A stretch of 64,000 bases of DNA from Sphingobium sp. JS3065 (GCF_026427355.1 NZ_CP102664.1:3413501-3477500), one strand, 5' to 3'. Numbered from the stretch's first letter, positions 17,056 through 25,792 are shown. Notes: generated by a model from the letters alone, not told the origin. Numbers and translations: made by a program.

Positions 17056-18433
17056 ATGACCAGCAAGACAGACCCCCGGCGCACGCGAGATTGCTGTTAC
17101 GAGACCTTTCGTGCGGAGCATCCTGACTTCATCATCGAACTGGAGGGATTGCGCCAGTTTGAGAAGTTGGCGCTTGGCAAGCTGTCTTCCTTGAACGCGC
17201 GCGGTCGCCGTGCCTATGTCCGCACGTTGTTGCACTGTCCTCGATTGGCGACGCTTAATGCCTATGAGGTGATCCGCAACTTGCAACAGTTGCACGGCGT
17301 TACCCCGGCTTCGATCCGCGCCCTTGCCACCAGATGCAATCCGTATAGCCCGATCCGGGAGCGCATCCGCACGACTACGGTCGTCAAGCATGGTCGCCCG
17401 CGCATCGTTCAGAACTTCGGGCCAGAAAGACGCCTGCACCACCGTCTGGTAGCCAAGGTGCTGGCCCAGCTACATCCTCCCCGTCCAGAGCAGTTCCTGT
17501 TCAACGGGGGGGATGCCGGAGGCCCTCGCGGCCATCGAAGCAGCCTTCCGTGATGGCGACATCTACGCCGTGGAGTTGGACATCTCCAACTTCTACGGCT
17601 CGATCCGCTATGACCGATTGGCTGAACTGCTATACCCGCTGCCCGCCTCCGTCACCGCCAACGTGATCCGCGATGCGCGCATGTGTCATACTGCGGTGTA
17701 TAGCGTCAGAAGCGAGCCCCTCGGCGGGGTTCCTCCTTCCTCCAGTGCTCCGGCGGGGCTCCCAATGGGTGCCGCCACCTCCCCCATCATCGGTGAAATC
17801 ATCATTGGTCATCTGCTGGCCAATGCCGACATCGGCAAAGTGGTGACGTATGCCGATAATCTGCTGGTCCTCGGATCGACAGAGGGGGAAACTCGGTCGA
17901 GAGCAGAACGCCTACAGGAGCAGGCTGCGCAGCCCGAAGCCGGAGCGCTGGAGATAAGGATGAGGGATGTCGGATGCTTCCTGCACCCGGCAGGCGTCCA
18001 GTTTGCAAAGCAGGTGGGCACGAACATCCGGCATCGGCTGGACTGGGCACCGGATGCCACTCGACAAAGCACGTTTCAAATGGCGGACTGGGAGCCATCG
18101 CGTCCGGTCACGCTTGTCGGGATAGAAGAGGCCCGCCGAAGATTGCTCCAGTGGCAGCGGGCCTACCCTATGTGGCGAACGGGAGATCGGTGGGTCCAAG
18201 CACAACTGGCTGAACTGGCCTGCCTTCGCTATTATCACGATGCCCGCCCCGAAAACCGCATGGAGGCTCTGCAAGCCGTGATAATCGCCTGCCTCGTCGG
18301 CGCGCGCGACGACGTTACGGATGCAATACCGGAAGGCTCGACTGCGCTGCACCTCGAACGCCGGAAAGCACTCATACCGGATGCTCTGGCGATGTGGACC
18401 ACCATGGTGCGTCAGGCCCAGCAAGCAGCTTAA
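17056..18433 (+). CDS. reverse transcriptase-family protein, frameshifted at a G7 run
   Basis: Two frames cover one RT. Codons 1-152 run from 17056 to 17511. The frame then changes at a run of seven G (17506-17512) and continues from 17513 (ATG) to 18433. With six G the product would be 458 aa and read FNGGMPEALAAIEAAF across the join. Motif A is ELDISNFYGSI (Asp about 175), motif B is GLPMGAATSP, and motif C is TYADNLLVLG (265-268). Motif C thus has Asn where the second catalytic Asp is normal. Without slippage the first frame stops at 17553. The gene follows an XRE gene and sits in a defence-like island. It could be a domesticated RT, a defence RT, or a decaying gene. Only 38 bp separate it from the XRE gene, so there is no room for a retron RNA directly upstream. 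Confidence 0.75.
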
Positions 18434-18807
18434 CCCGGAAGGCCGCACGGATAGGTTTCCGCGAATGGCCGCGCCATGGTCCCCGGATCAAGGGAAAGCG
18501 GCTGGAACCATCCATCAGGGTTGAGCCGGGCGATGTAGCCTCGCCAATAATCCGGCCTCCAGAAGCGAATGTGAATGGCGAAATGGCACTGGCGGCAAAC
18601 GGGATAGACGGCCAGTGGATCGGCATAGTCTTCGGAGTGCAGCCCCACCGCGTAAGGAAACGTCCGCTCGCAAACCGAACAGGTGCAGGAAGGCACTATG
18701 TCGCCAGACGCCAGTGCCGCTTTGACCATCCGCAACTTCCACGCACGCTGGGCCGGATCAGCGCCATTATACCATCGTTGGCCGGGCTTGCCGGGAAGGC
18801 GGCTCAT
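18430..18807 (-). CDS. HNH-like zinc-binding protein
   Basis: The 125-aa protein has two Cys pairs (CSVCERTF at about residues 43-50 and VCRQCHFAIHIRF further on) and a central HSEDYADPLAVYP. This is the order Cys-x2-Cys, His-x-Glu-Asp, Cys-x2-Cys-His seen in HNH endonuclease-like proteins. It ends 4 bp inside the RT stop codon (convergent) and overlaps the small gene upstream by 4 bp (ATGA). Nuclease activity is inferred from the fold pattern. Confidence 0.6.
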   Translation of the reverse strand: MSRLPGKPGQRWYNGADPAQRAWKLRMVKAALASGDIVPSCTCSVCERTFPYAVGLHSEDYADPLAVYPVCRQCHFAIHIRFWRPDYWRGYIARLNPDGWFQPLSLDPGTMARPFAETYPCGLPG

Positions 18808-18995
18808 AGTAGCCCGGCCTCCATGCTGGCTAGCACGCGCTCGACCATCAGCAAGCGCTCGCGGACATTTCCGATCAGCGCCCGCGCCAGATCAATAGGA
18901 AGTCCCGACTGCTGACCTTCGACCGCAACCGCATGCATGTCCTCGAACAGGCATGTCAGCGATGCAAATGACGCCCGGACATGATGGCCACTCAT
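18804..18995 (-). CDS. hypothetical 63-aa protein between HNH and recombinase genes
   Basis: This short, mostly helical protein (LARALIGNVRERLLMVERVLASMEAGLL at its end, given in two overlapping parts of a helix) has 4-bp ATGA overlaps with both neighbours, which strongly supports translation. No family is recognised. It is the middle gene of a three-gene unit: recombinase, this gene, HNH-like protein. Confidence 0.6.
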   Translation of the reverse strand: MSGHHVRASFASLTCLFEDMHAVAVEGQQSGLPIDLARALIGNVRERLLMVERVLASMEAGLL

Positions 18996-19561
18996 GACAG
19001 GCTCTCGTCTGCGAGGATGCGATAGACGGATGACCGGCTGACCCGAAGCTGCTGGGCGATGATCGACGCGCCGACGCCCGCTGCGCTCATCGCCCGGACC
19101 TGCGGGGCAAGGCGGCGCGCGGTGGGCGCACGCCCCCGGTATTTCCCCTCCGCCTTTGCCTTGGCAATCCCCTCACGCTGGCGACACAGAAGCAGTTCCC
19201 GCTCGAACTGGGCGACCGCGCCGAACAGCGTGACGATAAGCCGACCGGAAGGCGACTTGGTATCGACGGGCTGGCCACCGAAATCCAAAATCTTCAGCCC
19301 CACCGATTTGCGTTCGAGCGTCGCTATGATCGCCAGCAGGTCCGCCGTCGATCTAGCGAGGCGATCCAGCCGGGTCACAACCAGCGTGTCGCCTTCCCGG
19401 ACATAGTCCAGCGCTGACGCCAGTTGCGCACGCTCCGCAACAGATGACACCCGTTCCGTAAAAACCTTCGTGCAACCCGTTGCACCGAGGTCGCGCTCCT
19501 GCGCCTCCAGCCCGGCCACTTGATCTACCGTTGAGACCCGTGCGTATCCGACATTAACCAT
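18992..19561 (-). CDS. serine recombinase (resolvase/invertase family)
   Basis: The protein (189 aa from the ATG at 19561) begins MVNVGYARVSTVDQ, with the catalytic Ser at position 10. It continues with TLVVTRLDRLARS and the SGRLIVTLFGAVAQFER segment of the resolvase catalytic domain. A C-terminal Hin-type HTH (GASIIAQQLRVSRSSVYRIL) follows. An in-frame ATG at 19576 is an alternative; a longer frame to 19618 has no ribosome site. It probably acts as a resolvase or invertase of the island. The 160 bp to the divergent DUF262 gene may hold its recombination site. Confidence 0.9.
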   Translation of the reverse strand: MVNVGYARVSTVDQVAGLEAQERDLGATGCTKVFTERVSSVAERAQLASALDYVREGDTLVVTRLDRLARSTADLLAIIATLERKSVGLKILDFGGQPVDTKSPSGRLIVTLFGAVAQFERELLLCRQREGIAKAKAEGKYRGRAPTARRLAPQVRAMSAAGVGASIIAQQLRVSRSSVYRILADESLS

Positions 19562-19721
19562 CTGTTTTTCCTGCATTAAATCCAAGAATAACAATGGCAA
19601 ACACTCATGGAAAGTCACGCGATACCGTCAACCCGGATCGTTTCCGGGGTCGATCTTTTACGATGAATACACCATCACGCGGCATAGGCTTTGCCGCGAC
19701 CAAAATGATACCGGGGGAACA

Positions 19722-21596
19722 ATGCAGCCCAGTTACATCTCCGTGATGAACATCTTCACGCAGCAGACGAGATACACGGTTCCGCTATTTCAGCGTCCCT
19801 ATGTATGGGACAAGGACGGGCAGTGGGAACCGTTGTGGGACGATGTGCGCGCCGCCGCCGACCGCGTCCTTCATGCGAACGGCAAACCCGTGTCGTCGCA
19901 TTTCCTCGGAACCCTCGTTCTCGACCAGACCCCCAATCCGGTATTCAGCCTGCCACGCCGCGAGGTTATCGACGGCCAGCAGCGCCTCACCACTTTGCAA
20001 CTCGTCCTCAAAGCGGCGGAACACGCCTTGGAGGCATTACGCTCTATCGTGCAATCCGATGAGGAAGGCACAAAGGCCGTGGACATTGCCGCCCGCCAGA
20101 TCGGGCCGCTCACCAGCAACCCGGCCTATGCAGAAGACGAGGAGCGCTACAAGGTCTGGCCGACCAATGAGGACCGGGCTGCCTTCCGCGATGTTATGGA
20201 CGCCACGGCAGAAGCCGGGCCACAGATCGCCAATACGCGCATGGGCGCAGCCTATCGCTATTTCCGGCAGGAGTTTGCCGACTGGCTGGCGCAGGGGCAG
20301 CATGGCGAACGCGCAAAGGCGCTCGCCTCCGCCCTGAAGGACTATCTTAAACTGATTGTCCTCGATCTTGATGGCAGCGACGAGCCGCAAGCCATCTTCG
20401 AGACGCTGAACGCCCATGGCACGCCGCTGCTGCCTGCCGACCTTATCAAGAACTGGCTGCTATGGGAGGGCACACGGCAGGGACTGGAGACGGACACGCT
20501 ATACACCAGCTACTGGCGACCATTTGACCGGGACAGCGATTACTGGCGTGAGCAGGTCGGCGTGGGCCATGCGTCGCGTGCCCGTGTGGACACCTTCCTG
20601 CTGAACTGGATCACCCGTCACCTGCGCGAACCCACGTCGGCCAAACATCTGTATGATCGCTTCCTGCATTTCGTCCAGGCTGGCGGTCCTCGGCTGGATG
20701 ACGGCAAGCTGGATGTCGCTGCACTGATGGCCGACATCGCTGCCGATGCCAAACGGTTCCAGATCATAGAGCAGCCCGGAGGGCATAGCCGCTTCGACAC
20801 GTTCCTCCGCCGCCTGAAGTCGCTCGACATCATCGTGTTCCATCCGCTGCTGCTGGCACTGATGGGTCGCTCCGGCACTGATGCCGCCGATCTCGATGAA
20901 GCGGGGGTTGTGCTGGAAAGTTATCTGGTCCGCCGGACTATCTGCAAGGCCCAGTCCCGTGGCTATGGCACGCTGGCTATAACGCTGGTGAACCACATTG
21001 CGGCTCTGGACGCCGACGCCCCCGCCGCCCCCGCGTTGCGCGCCGCCCTGTCCGCGTCGCCTGCCGGGCCGGACAGTTGGCCCGACGATGAAGCTTTCCG
21101 CACCGAATGGTGTCACCGGAAGTTCTACGGCACCCTGCGCCGCAGCCGCGTCCTGATGATCCTGCGGGCCATTGAGGAGAGGTATCAGCGCGAGCATCTG
21201 AAATCCGAACCCGTGCTGGCTTTCAACTTCGACGCTCTGGAGGTGGAGCACATCCTGCCGCAGAAATGGGAAGCGAACTGGCCGTTGGGGGACAGCGCCG
21301 TGACCCGCGAAAACCGAAACTGGGCGTTGCACGGCATCGGCAACCTGACGCTGATCGGCGGACCGCTTAACAAGGAGTTGAGCCACGGCCCGTGGACCGC
21401 GCCGGACGGCGCGCCTTCCAAGCGGAGGGGCTTGCAGGATCACAGCAAGCTGGAACTGAACGCCCGGTTACTCCGCGATCATGCCGATCAATGGGACGAA
21501 GCCGGGATGAGGCGGCGCGCGGAGACGCTGTTCGAGGCCGCCAGACATGTCTGGCCCGCCCCCACCCCGACAGCCGCAGTCCCGATAGGGTCATAG
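19722..21596 (+). CDS. GmrSD-type DUF262/DUF1524 nuclease (type IV restriction-like)
   Basis: The 624-aa protein has the DUF262 signatures VPLFQRPYVW (residues 20-29) and VIDGQQRLTTL (about 84-94), matching the nucleotide-binding, ParB-like part of GmrS. Its C-terminal half holds DUF1524 with the HNH-type EVEHILPQKW and IGNLTLIGGPLN, matching GmrD. Single-chain GmrSD proteins are known as modification-dependent or phage-restricting nucleases. The gene stands alone on its strand, after the divergent recombinase gene, and ends before a strong hairpin. Defence is the family role; the target here is not known. Confidence 0.88.
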   Translation: MQPSYISVMNIFTQQTRYTVPLFQRPYVWDKDGQWEPLWDDVRAAADRVLHANGKPVSSHFLGTLVLDQTPNPVFSLPRREVIDGQQRLTTLQLVLKAAEHALEALRSIVQSDEEGTKAVDIAARQIGPLTSNPAYAEDEERYKVWPTNEDRAAFRDVMDATAEAGPQIANTRMGAAYRYFRQEFADWLAQGQHGERAKALASALKDYLKLIVLDLDGSDEPQAIFETLNAHGTPLLPADLIKNWLLWEGTRQGLETDTLYTSYWRPFDRDSDYWREQVGVGHASRARVDTFLLNWITRHLREPTSAKHLYDRFLHFVQAGGPRLDDGKLDVAALMADIAADAKRFQIIEQPGGHSRFDTFLRRLKSLDIIVFHPLLLALMGRSGTDAADLDEAGVVLESYLVRRTICKAQSRGYGTLAITLVNHIAALDADAPAAPALRAALSASPAGPDSWPDDEAFRTEWCHRKFYGTLRRSRVLMILRAIEERYQREHLKSEPVLAFNFDALEVEHILPQKWEANWPLGDSAVTRENRNWALHGIGNLTLIGGPLNKELSHGPWTAPDGAPSKRRGLQDHSKLELNARLLRDHADQWDEAGMRRRAETLFEAARHVWPAPTPTAAVPIGS

Positions 21597-21610
21597 AACC
21601 AGCTACACGC

Positions 21611-21645
21611 CGTCCCGCTGGGTTGAAATCAACTTCAGCGGGACG
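21611..21645. terminator. hairpin between convergent genes
   Basis: CGTCCCGCTG (21611-21620) and CAGCGGGACG (21636-21645) pair perfectly around a 15-nt loop, between the stop of the GmrSD-type gene and the stop of the truncated gene on the other strand. It could serve both directions. There is no clear T run. Confidence 0.6.
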
Positions 21646-21684
21646 CGGCGCACCTGTTCCCAATGGGAAGGCCCATAAGGAACA

Positions 21685-22166
21685 TTACCTTGTGCAAGAC
21701 GCCCGCCAAACCCCCTCGACTTTTTCGAGATCGCACTGTTTGAAATCGAACGGCACACCAGCAGTTGAGGGATTGGCCTTTTTCCCTGATGAGCCTTCTT
21801 CAAGTGCATCGACCCGTGCGTCGATCTTCTCGATCATAGGCTTTCCGACATAATAATCAGTGTAAACTGAAATCGCGATAGGCGCATAGATCGCGAGCAG
21901 AGAAACGATGATTGCTACCAAGGCAAGAACGTATCCCCATTTAGGAAGGCGCAGCACTTCGGCAGCAACATCCTTTGAAAGGCTTTCCATGCTTAAAAAT
22001 GTAGGCGCAAACATGCGTGATCGCTGCATGATTTCACGCTTATAATCGTCCATCGACTTGCTGACCGGATTTGGCGGCACCGGATCGTGCGTATGGAATA
22101 ATAGCCTGAAAAACTTATCGCCCTTCTTAAAGGTGAAATCGGAGTTGCTGAAGTTAACGAGAGTAG
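21685..22166 (-). pseudogene. membrane protein with possible dCTP-deaminase/dUTPase-like part, N-terminus removed by the IS
   Basis: About 160 codons remain, from the IS3 end at 22166 to the stop at 21685. The first part reads STLVNFSNSDFTFKKGDKF, which resembles the strand-rich end of the dCTP deaminase/dUTPase fold. A membrane segment (GYVLALVAIIVSLLAIYAPI) follows, then an acidic linker and a short tail with two Cys. The start codon and first domain are missing because the IS3 element joins here. The family suggestion is tentative. Confidence 0.5.
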
Positions 22167-22251
22167 AGAGGTGGCCTGGCAAAATTGGACAGTGGGATAA
22201 GTGGATTTTCTGCCTGACGGCGGCCAGAGTAGCCGCGAGACAGGAGCAGAG

Positions 22252-22566
22252 ATGAGCAAACGACCACGCCGGAATCACAGCCCGGCATTCAAGGCGAAGG
22301 TGGCATTGGCTGCCGTGAAGGGCGAGAAGACGCTGGCCGAGTTGGCGCAGCAGTTTGACGTGCATCCCAACCAGATCACGCAATGGCGCGGGCAACTTCT
22401 GGAAGGGGCCGCTGGTGTGTTCGGCAGCGAGACGCGGAACGACGCTGCCGAGCCGGTGATCGACGTAAAGACGCTGCACGCCAAGATTGGCGAACTGACG
22501 CTGGTGAACGATTTTTTGTCAGGCGCGCTCGGCAAGGCGGGTCTGTTGCCGAACGCAAAGCGATGA
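22252..22566 (+). CDS. IS3-family OrfA (HTH transposase subunit)
   Basis: The 104-aa protein begins MSKRPRRNHSPAFKAKVALA and has the HTH region TLAELAQQFDVHPNQITQW, followed by a leucine-rich helix. The ATG at 22252 is preceded by AGGAGCAGAG. Its stop overlaps the orfB start (ATGA at 22563-22566), the usual IS3 arrangement for coupling or frameshift production of OrfAB. Confidence 0.88.
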   Translation: MSKRPRRNHSPAFKAKVALAAVKGEKTLAELAQQFDVHPNQITQWRGQLLEGAAGVFGSETRNDAAEPVIDVKTLHAKIGELTLVNDFLSGALGKAGLLPNAKR

Positions 22567-23390
22567 TCGATCGATCGCACAGCTTGCCGCTCGCGCGGCA
22601 GGCCCGGACACTTGGGATCAGCCGGGGCAGCGTCTATTACCTGCCCAGGCCGGTTTCGGCGGCTGATCTGACGATCATGCGGCGCATCGACGAACTACAC
22701 CTGGAATTTCCATTCGCGGGCAGTCGGATGCTGCGCGATCTGCTGCGGCAGGAAGGCATCGAGATCGGCCGCCAGCATGTCGCCACGCTGATGAAGAAGA
22801 TGGCGATCGAAGCGAGTTACCGTCGCCCGAACACATCGAAGCCGACACCAGGGCACAAGATTTACCCCTACCTGCTGCGCAAACTGCCGATTGTGCGGCC
22901 CAACCAGGTCTGGGCGACTGACATCAGCTACATCCCGATGGCGAGGGGGTTCGTCTATCTCGTGGCCATCGTTGACTGGTTCAGCCGGAAGGTCCTGGCC
23001 TGGCGGGTGTCGATCACGATGGAGGCCGACTTCTGTGTCGAGGCATTGGAGGAAGCGCTCGCGCGCTTCGGAAAACCGGAGATTCTCAACACCGACCAGG
23101 GCAGTCAGTTCACTTCGCTCGCCTTCACAAGCGTGCTGCACCGGGAGAAAATCGCCATCAGCATGGACGGGCGGGGCGCATGGCGCGACAATGTGGTGGT
23201 CGAGCGCCTGTGGCGCTCGGTGAAATACGAGGAGGTTTATCTGCACGCCTACGGCGGGGTCAGCGAAGCCCGGGGATCGATCGGTCGTTATCTGAGCTTT
23301 TACAACGCGAAGAGGCCGCATTCGAGCCTTAGCGCCAAGACCCCGGACCAGGCATATTTTGACAACCTGCCCGTGGCGATGGCAGCATGA
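22563..23390 (+). CDS. IS3-family OrfB (DDE transposase)
   Basis: The 275-aa protein has an N-terminal HTH_21 region and the rve integrase core: first Asp in VWATDISYIPM, second Asp in LNTDQGSQFTS, and Glu in DNVVVERLWRSVKYEEVYL. It is full length with no stop or frameshift. The ATG at 22563 overlaps the stop of orfA. Confidence 0.92.
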   Translation: MIDRSHSLPLARQARTLGISRGSVYYLPRPVSAADLTIMRRIDELHLEFPFAGSRMLRDLLRQEGIEIGRQHVATLMKKMAIEASYRRPNTSKPTPGHKIYPYLLRKLPIVRPNQVWATDISYIPMARGFVYLVAIVDWFSRKVLAWRVSITMEADFCVEALEEALARFGKPEILNTDQGSQFTSLAFTSVLHREKIAISMDGRGAWRDNVVVERLWRSVKYEEVYLHAYGGVSEARGSIGRYLSFYNAKRPHSSLSAKTPDQAYFDNLPVAMAA

Positions 23391-23398
23391 ATTTGGCC

Positions 23399-23458
23399 GC
23401 CGATATGGGGCGTCACTCCGGTCGGGCTACGCCCTCCTGCATGACGCCCCATATCGGC
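23399..23458. repeat. 17-bp perfect inverted repeat in the IS3 3' region
   Basis: GCCGATATGGGGCGTCA (23399-23415) and TGACGCCCCATATCGGC (23442-23458) pair perfectly around a 26-nt loop, just after the orfB stop. It may be a terminator that blocks transcription out of, or into, the element. The 142 bp from orfB to the IS end hold no gene. Confidence 0.7.
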
Positions 23459-23532
23459 AGTGCGAGCAAACAATCGGCAGACGGTCCACTTATCCAATGC
23501 CGATCGCCGTTCAGACCAACCCGGCCACCTCT

Positions 23533-24138
23533 GCTCACCGCGCCTGAGGGCTGTTTCAACTGCCAGCAGAATCAAGGGACGGATAAGCGGATTGCGTGTT
23601 TCTGCTAACGCCGCTTCCAAGCGTTGCAGTTCGCCCGGACGGAGGCGTCTGTCGCGGTCATTTTGAATGCGAGGCTTACGGACCAAGGCGATAGGATTAG
23701 TCGGAAGCTGGTATCCCCAATCCCGCCGCGCTACGTCGATGACGTTATGGATGAGTGACAATTCGCGGGCGACGGTACCGGCTTTCACCGTCCGCGATCT
23801 TTGGTCCCGATAGGCCGATATCGGTGCGGACGAAAGCTCCAACAGGGATAGCTCGCACATCGGCGCGGAAAGCATCTTGGTCATCCGCAACTCTTCACTA
23901 TGGGCGCTTTTCTTGGTCGGAGTGATCTCCACCATATAGCGTCGCATCAGGTCGCCTAGGGTGGTCGAGAGAAGGCTTTTCCTGTCGAGCGGTGCATCTC
24001 CTCTATCGATTTCAGATTCGCGCTCCCTTCCCATTTTTCCGCAGCAGCTTTGGTCGGGAGGGTGCGGTATTCCGGCTGATAACCCTTGCGGCGAATCTGA
24101 ACAGACCAACCCGATTTACGCTTTGTAATGGTCGCCAT
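23533..24138 (-). pseudogene. tyrosine integrase, frameshifted and truncated by the IS3 element
   Basis: The start MATITKRKSGWSVQIRRKGY (ATG at 24138, after AGGAGCCGCC) and the following AAEKWE are in one frame. The continuation RERESEIDRGDAPL to ETALRRGE is in another, so one base is missing near 24025. The frame then runs into the IS3 end at 23532, just after the first catalytic Arg region (ALRRGE). The His-x-x-Arg and Tyr parts are gone. It lies 110 bp from the 3' end of tRNA-Val, the normal place for the integrase of an island inserted at that tRNA. Confidence 0.85.
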
Positions 24139-24247
24139 GTGGCGGCTCCTGTGTTGAAATTGTGTCAGGAGCGGCGAAACGGCGTTGGTCAGCCCGGATA
24201 GAAACAAATAAGGCCTCAGAAACCCGAAGATTTCCAAGGCCTTATCA

Positions 24248-24322
24248 TGGTGGGCGTGGCAAGGATTGAACTTGCGACCCCTGCGATGTCAACACAGTGC
24301 TCTACCACTGAGCTACACGCCC
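24248..24322 (-). tRNA. tRNA-Val (GAC)
   Basis: A 75-nt tRNA with encoded CCA folds on the minus strand. The parts are acceptor GGGCGTG/CACGCCC, D stem GCTC/GAGC, anticodon stem CTGTG/CGCAG with loop TTGACAT (anticodon GAC), and T arm GCAAG-TTCAATC-CTTGC. All stems pair. Its 3' end faces the dead integrase, so it probably marks the right boundary of the island, and the core genome begins just beyond it. Confidence 0.95.
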
Positions 24323-24450
24323 ACGGTGGAGTGGGCCAATAGCGGGGGGTGGGAGGTAGCGCAAGCGGGAAATTGGGCCTTCCCGCTATTCTTCTGGACA
24401 GCGGCCTGCCAAGCCATATGCTGCGGTGCGAAAAGGGGACGCCACACACT

Positions 24451-25785
24451 ATGCTGCCATCGACCATGCCGTCTGATCAGGCCGTCGCGCGCCTGCCATT
24501 CTATCGTCAGCTCTATGTCCAGGTGCTGATCGCCATCGCTACGGGCGTCGCGATAGGGCATTTCTTTCCCGAAACCGGCGTGGCGCTCCAGCCGTTGGGA
24601 GAGGCCTTCATCAAGCTGGTCAAGATGATCATCGCGCCCGTCATCTTCCTCACCATCGTGACCGGCGTGGCGGGGATGAAGGAACTGGGGGCGATCGGCC
24701 GGGTGGCGGCCAAGGCCTTCGCCTATTTTTTCACCTTTTCCACCCTGGCGCTGATCGTCGGGCTGATCGTCGCCAATCTCGTACAGCCGGGCGCGGGCCT
24801 CAATATCGATCCGGCGACGCTGGACGCAGGCAAGGTGGTCCAATATCAGCAGCAGGCGCATGACCGGACGCTGACCGGATTCCTGCTGGACATCATTCCC
24901 GGCACGCTGATTTCGGCCGTGGCGGATGGGCATAACATCCTGCAGGTGCTGTTCGTCGCGATCCTGTTCGGCATCGCGCTCACCATGATCGGGGAGAAGG
25001 CCGATCCGCTGATGACCGTGCTCGAATCGGCCAGCCATGCGATCTTCAAGCTGGTATCCTTCCTGATGAAGGCCGCGCCGTTGGGCGCTTTCGGCGCGAT
25101 GGCCTTCACTATCGGCAAATATGGCGTGGGGGCGCTGGCCAATCTGGCCGGGCTGGTGGCGACCTTCTACCTGACCTCTCTGCTGTTCGTGCTGGTGGTG
25201 CTGGGGGTGGTGGCGCGGTTGGCGGGGTTCAACATCCTGCATCTGATCCGCTATCTGAAGGCGGAACTGCTGCTGGTCCTCGGCACTTCCTCGTCCGAGG
25301 CGGCCCTGCCGAGCCTGATCGAGAAGATGGAGCGCGCCGGGTGCCGGAAATCGGTGGTCGGGCTGGTGGTGCCGACCGGATACAGCTTCAACCTGGACGG
25401 CACCAATATCTACATGACGCTGGCGGCGCTGTTCATCGCGCAGGCGACCAACGTGCATCTGGGCCTGGAGGAGCAGATATTGCTGCTGCTGGTCGCCATG
25501 CTTTCCAGCAAGGGGGCGGCGGGCGTGACGGGGGCGGGGTTCATCACCCTGGCGGCGACTCTCTCCATCGTGCCTTCGGTGCCGGTGGCGGGCATGACGC
25601 TGATCCTGGGCGTCGACCGCTTCATGAGCGAATGCCGCAGCCTTACCAATTTCATCGGCAATGCGGTTGCGACGGTCGTGGTGTCCGCATGGGAAAAGGG
25701 ATTGGATCGCGAGCGATTCGCCGCGGCCATGGCCGGGCAGCCGCTGCCCCCCACGCCCGATATGGAAGAGGTGGTTGCGGGCTGA
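24451..25785 (+). CDS. dctA: dicarboxylate/amino acid:cation symporter (DctA/GltP family)
   Basis: The 444-aa protein has the family features: about eight membrane segments with two re-entrant hairpins, [11 protein letters not shown] at hairpin 1, [13 protein letters not shown] in the substrate and sodium site, and [18 protein letters not shown] near the end. It imports C4-dicarboxylates or acidic amino acids with protons or sodium. The start chosen is the ATG at 24451; upstream codons lack a ribosome site, and AGGGGA lies 13 bp before this ATG. The substrate (succinate/malate or glutamate) cannot be fixed from sequence. Confidence 0.9.
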   Translation: MLPSTMPSDQAVARLPFYRQLYVQVLIAIATGVAIGHFFPETGVALQPLGEAFIKLVKMIIAPVIFLTIVTGVAGMKELGAIGRVAAKAFAYFFTFSTLALIVGLIVANLVQPGAGLNIDPATLDAGKVVQYQQQAHDRTLTGFLLDIIPGTLISAVADGHNILQVLFVAILFGIALTMIGEKADPLMTVLESASHAIFKLVSFLMKAAPLGAFGAMAFTIGKYGVGALANLAGLVATFYLTSLLFVLVVLGVVARLAGFNILHLIRYLKAELLLVLGTSSSEAALPSLIEKMERAGCRKSVVGLVVPTGYSFNLDGTNIYMTLAALFIAQATNVHLGLEEQILLLLVAMLSSKGAAGVTGAGFITLAATLSIVPSVPVAGMTLILGVDRFMSECRSLTNFIGNAVATVVVSAWEKGLDRERFAAAMAGQPLPPTPDMEEVVAG

Positions 25786-25792
25786 ACGGCGC

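Larger units (their letters stand above)
22167..23532 (+). mobile_element. IS3-family insertion sequence, about 1,366 bp
   Basis: The element carries orfA and orfB with DDE motifs. Proposed ends are the 10-bp inverted repeat AGAGGTGGCC (22167-22176) and GGCCACCTCT (23523-23532). A second matching block, GGATAAGTGGA and TCTGCC, lies further inside both ends. IS3 ends normally start with TG, so the true boundary may be at the TGG a few bases further in. No matching target duplication is seen, and the genes on both sides are cut off at the element. Confidence 0.8.

Noticed and set aside
15360..19484. TGCAACGGGTTGCA at 15360-15373 and its inverse at 19471-19484 as island recombination sites
   Set aside because: The second copy is coding sequence of the recombinase (GATGCT region), the motif is a 14-bp near-palindrome, and no other shared flanking bases are present. 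Chance is likely.
13811..24247. diversity-generating retroelement
   Set aside because: No template/variable repeat pair or accessory gene was noticed, and the RT motif B is of the GLPMGAATSP type, not the DGR type.
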